The position numbers and the translations under genes are program-made. From the NCBI GenBank assembly GCA_023213395.1, contig CM041465.1, positions 53,451,741-53,515,740 on the forward strand: 64,000 bases of DNA, written 5' to 3'. The first letter of the stretch is position 1; each line of letters begins with the position of its first letter. Source of the stretch: Cycas panzhihuaensis (lineage: Eukaryota; Cycadophyta). This document shows positions 60,561 through 64,000 of the stretch, in pieces. Under the pieces are notes generated by a model that made no database searches, had not been told where the DNA came from, and was given only the letters and a program-made list of their open reading frames with translations.

Positions 60561-63286
60561 TATGAGATAGCTACCTAACTGAGTAGGAATGGTAAGGGCA
60601 GTCAATGGCACAATTGAGAAAAGACCTATAAGTAGGGCAAATACCACGCAGGGTGCTAGGTGCACCAGAGCACGAGTTCAGGAACTGCAAATAGAATCTA
60701 GTTACCTGGAAGTAGTTCTCCACTTTGAACAAGAAGAGAAGAGGTGTAGGACTAGCCTGAGTTGACCTAAGAGAAGGATCCTCCCACCCTTGGATGGCTG
60801 GAAGGGGAAGGAGAGAACCCTTCAAGGGTTTCCCTAGAGTGAAAGGAAATGAGAAAAAGGTAGGCGAGCGAATGGCCTACGAATGGGATCTACTCAGTTA
60901 CTTGGTTAGGCAGAAAATTGAGAGAGCGCAGAGGAAGTAACTAAAAGGGAGAAGTTACAATGTGTGCAAATAAACTAACCAAGCAAAGCAAGTTGACAAA
61001 GCAAGAGGGAAGTTTGCAGGGCAGAAAAGGGGTAAAAGGCAAAAGGGGAAGGCTTCCTAAGAACTTTTCCTATAGCAAATACAATGCGAGAAATAAAGTA
61101 AATGAAATATAAACCAAGACAGAGGTTGGTTTTCCTTTCTCTTTCTGATGAGCTAATTACTATTGCACAAAAAACTCAAAAGGAAAAGAGTGATGAGGTG
61201 GAGCAAGAGTGCATACCTGGAATGGAGGCATGTTGAAATGACGACGTTCCCAAGAGGTACCTGAAGTTGCTCCATAAAGCACGGCAGACGTGAAGGGTTG
61301 CGGTAAACTAGAGCATGGGGCTTCCTTACCTTCCCCAAAGCGATACTAAAGCACTAAGAAAGGAAAAGAAATGAACCAAATGCTAGCAACGAGTGAAATA
61401 CTAAAGTAAAACACAAACGGGAGCGCTTACCTGCGAGAGAGAAAAAGGAACGGATCCTTTGCATCCTCCACGTACCTATAAGTGAATGATAATATCCCCC
61501 TTTCTGAAGAAAGGGTGCTAGCATTCAATAGAAAGTCCTAACAATACATGTATATATGAGACAAACATAAACTTAAATACATGCACGTTAGTATTTAATA
61601 TTATAATGATAAACTATAGTGGAAAATAACCAAAGTAAAAGATAAGTGAACCGATAAGCCTCGGAGTGGCCCACCTCCCGCAAGGAACAACCCTAACCTC
61701 TCTCAAAGAGCCACAAGGTAGCAAGGCTACAACAGTGCAAGAAGGCTGGAAATAGAGGCAACAAGGGTCAAAAATGAGCCCAAAAGGATCTACAACAAAC
61801 CGGGGTACTATGAGAAGTAAACTAGGTTGCCAGGGAAGGAATTGGGCAAGAGACAAGTAGTCGAGGATTATGTGAGTTGCCCGGATTAAGATATAAGCCT
61901 TCAAACCAATGCTGCAACACATGACAGTGCTGATTGCAGCGGCTGAAAATAGCCTAACGAACCCTTATTTAATTGCCAAGACCAGCATAGGGTAAAAGGG
62001 AAGATTTGAGGGGCAAAGAGCCTCTTGAGGAGCATGGAAGGTGGTACGGAATCCACCCAGCTCTCACCCAAACCCTATGTAACCCCTCTTTGCTACTATC
62101 TTGTGTAAGAAATATAGGAGAGAAGGCCCTAATGGCAGAGAAAGGATAGCCCAAACCAAGATAAAATAACCTTCAAAGAGCAAACCAAGAAGAACTAGGG
62201 ATGACATGCAAAACAAGGCATAAATTGGACAAGAAAGCAACTTAAACCAATAAATACCTAAGGAAGAGAGAGGAGGCTTTTGCCTCAGTCAAGAGCTGCT
62301 GAAAGAAGGCTGAGAAATCTACCAAAGAGTTATGGAACAACATGTTTAGAACCCCTACTAATGAGTTTGAAGGAAACACCTGCACTTTGAGGATGCTTGA
62401 TGGCTGCCTAAGTAAGGAAATGCTGAGATCTCTCCAAAGAGGCCCTCTCCAAGGCGTGTGAAGGGCTGGGAAGATGTCTTAGCCATACCAAAGGAGAGCT
62501 AGGCACTAGAGGAGAGGTGCAGGTTTTGTAGCAGCAGTAGAACAGTAGGGAATAATAGAGCACATGGTGTTTTTCCTTGAGAAGCATGCAAAAATTGAGC
62601 AAAAGATTCTAAAAATGATTTAGAGAGGAATTAAATACCCAGCCTAAACCCTAAATGAGTGATTAGGGCGTAGTTGGTAGTGAGTCAAGTCATGAAACAT
62701 ATGGCAATTTTATAATAAATGCAAAATTGTCATGGCAAATTTTTTAAAAAATAGTTTGATAGTCGCCCTGCCACAAATTTTGCAGTACCATAAAATTTGC
62801 AGCGGTACCACGAATTTCGCTACGGTATGGGACCAGAAACCAAATCTGGCCTAAATAGCCAGCCTGAGCTGTGGGACAATGACTAAGGAGGCTGATGGGG
62901 GGCTGAGACGCCTACCCAAGGGCAGACAAGCTAACAAACGAGTCAAGAAGTGCAAAAATAGGACTTAAAGGATGTGACAAGTCAACCAAATAATGATGGG
63001 TCATCACACGGGCAGGGGTGACATGAGCCAAATGGATCCCGAGGTAAGTAGGGTAGAATGCGGGAAGTGGAATGGCCACTGGGGTGCCACACACACTGGG
63101 AATGTGCCCCTGCTATAGTCGTCATAGGCTGAATAAGTGTAGATGACGATAAGATCATCTATGAGATCACAATATGTGAACATGCAAGCCTACACTCATC
63201 CAAAAGAAAGCAATGATAAGGTGAGAAGCATACCTGCACTTACCTGAGTTGACCACTCTATATCCATTCCTGAAAGCTGGGAAACA
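60561..63286 (-). repeat. 3' LTR of copy D
   Basis: Minus-strand start TGTTTCCCAGC. It contains the motif cluster with GGTACCACGAATTTCGC (62767-62830, + strand) and a block close to 'cctatgacgact' that is also in C. The left end is approximate. Confidence 0.65.
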
Positions 63287-63298
63287 CTGCCCCCTTAG
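63287..63298 (-). other. Polypurine tract of copy D
   Basis: Minus strand CTAAGGGGGCAG next to the LTR TG. Confidence 0.75.
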
Positions 63299-63689
63299 TA
63301 GCAGAGCCTTGCCGCTCGGAAGCATAGTGCGATGGTGAATGCTGGCAACACAACTATCAGTAGCACATGTGTATACAGATATATAAATCAAGATCATAAC
63401 AGTAGGTAAGGGTGCCAGCGAGTGTCGTGGTGGAATGCATGGATACGAAGGTAGAGGTGGATACAACATAGGGGCTACCTATGCACCACCTAAAAACTGA
63501 CTAGGAGAATAAGAAAGGCGAGGGGGCTGCCCCCACCACAAAAGATGCAGAGAGATGTGCATCATCAAGTAGAAGAGTAAACAAAATTGGTAGTCACCAT
63601 AGTTTAACCTCATTAGCGACTAGGTTTCGAAGGTGCGAATGAATCACAAAGTGAGGTGCATGACAACTTGAGGCTTGGGTGACAGGGCA

Positions 63690-64000
63690 TCCAAACAAAC
63701 CTTAGGGATGGTCAATAAGAAGAGGGAGGTGGCACTCAAGGATGAGGCAAACGAGACTATCTGCCTCAGCGTTGAGGTCCCGAGGGATATGCTAGATCTC
63801 AACAGATGAGAAGTGGGCCAGGAGGGATCTAGCGGCCAAAGCAAGAGTTCTCAAGTGAAGGCATCACACCTAGTAAACCTAGGTGAGATGGGACACCACA
63901 ACTTGAGAGTTGCAAAGCAAGACGATGGATCCATGATGGAAATGGAGAGCATCGGTGAGAACTTCAATAACAGTTATGTATTCAGCTTCGTTGTTGGTAG
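63690..64000 (-). pseudogene. RNase H-like frame of copy D (broken, cut by window end)
   Basis: Minus strand from 64000: TNNEAEYITVIEVLTDALHF, then LLCNSQVVVSHL with Asn (63909-63911) where A and C have Asp, then IPRDLNAEADSLVCL. Stops occur in VY*V* and EI*H. The start lies outside the window. The frame is the third copy of this element-encoded RNase H. Confidence 0.78.

Larger units (their letters stand above)
60561..64000 (-). mobile_element. Gypsy copy D, 3' end (rest beyond window)
   Basis: Minus strand: RNase H frame, short microsatellite, purine tract, 3' LTR from 63286 to about 60561. It is the same family as A and C, but the LTR is clearly diverged from that of C (a subfamily). The left edge is estimated from loss of LTR-like features. 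Confidence 0.75.

Overview
This window looks like plant nuclear DNA, and I read almost all of it as nested, decayed LTR retrotransposons. The main clues are Ty1/copia and Ty3/gypsy domains on both strands, LTRs with tRNA-iMet-type primer sites, a plant mobile domain (PMD) gene, and a fragment resembling the C-terminal part of the ARF-GEF GNOM. I see no intact host gene, rRNA, tRNA or CRISPR array. I cannot name the species; a flowering plant with a repeat-rich genome fits. Nearly every reading frame is broken, mostly by changes that look like C-to-T decay (CAG/CAA to TAG/TAA, CGA to TGA, or G-to-A in catalytic codons).

Layout. (1) 1-~6000, + strand: 3' part of gypsy copy A, with an RNase H pseudogene, a ~1 kb TA-rich microsatellite, a polypurine tract and a long 3' LTR. 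(2) ~6000-24358, - strand: gypsy copy B of the same family (pol linker, protease, gag, PBS, 2.4 kb 5' LTR). B is split by copia-1 (9037-16661) and by a gag-protease-only gypsy element (17754-21590). (3) 25111-32329, - strand: copia-2. (4) ~32884-33275: remnant of copia-4. (5) 35318-42237, - strand: element E, with 492-bp LTRs, a gag remnant beside the 3' LTR, a GNOM-like fragment and a 42-bp repeat built on the primer site. (6) 44822-45180: 5' LTR and primer site of copia-3. (7) 45333-59180, + strand: gypsy copy C, complete from LTR to LTR (13.8 kb, LTRs 2.54 kb). (8) ~60560-64000, - strand: 3' LTR and RNase H of gypsy copy D, cut by the window end.

The most unusual object is the gypsy family A/B/C/D. 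Copy C has gag and protease in one frame, but pol stops at the start of reverse transcriptase, so C could only move with help in trans. In place of the missing pol it carries an antisense PMD-type gene with its own TATA box and plausible introns. A separate RNase H reading frame with its own ATG lies just before the 3' LTR. The TATA box and first splice donor of the antisense gene are also present in copy A, and the RNase H frame recurs in A, C and D, so these are family features. Insertion order can be read: copia-1 and the gag-protease element entered B, A joins or entered B, and C interrupts DNA just downstream of a copia primer site.
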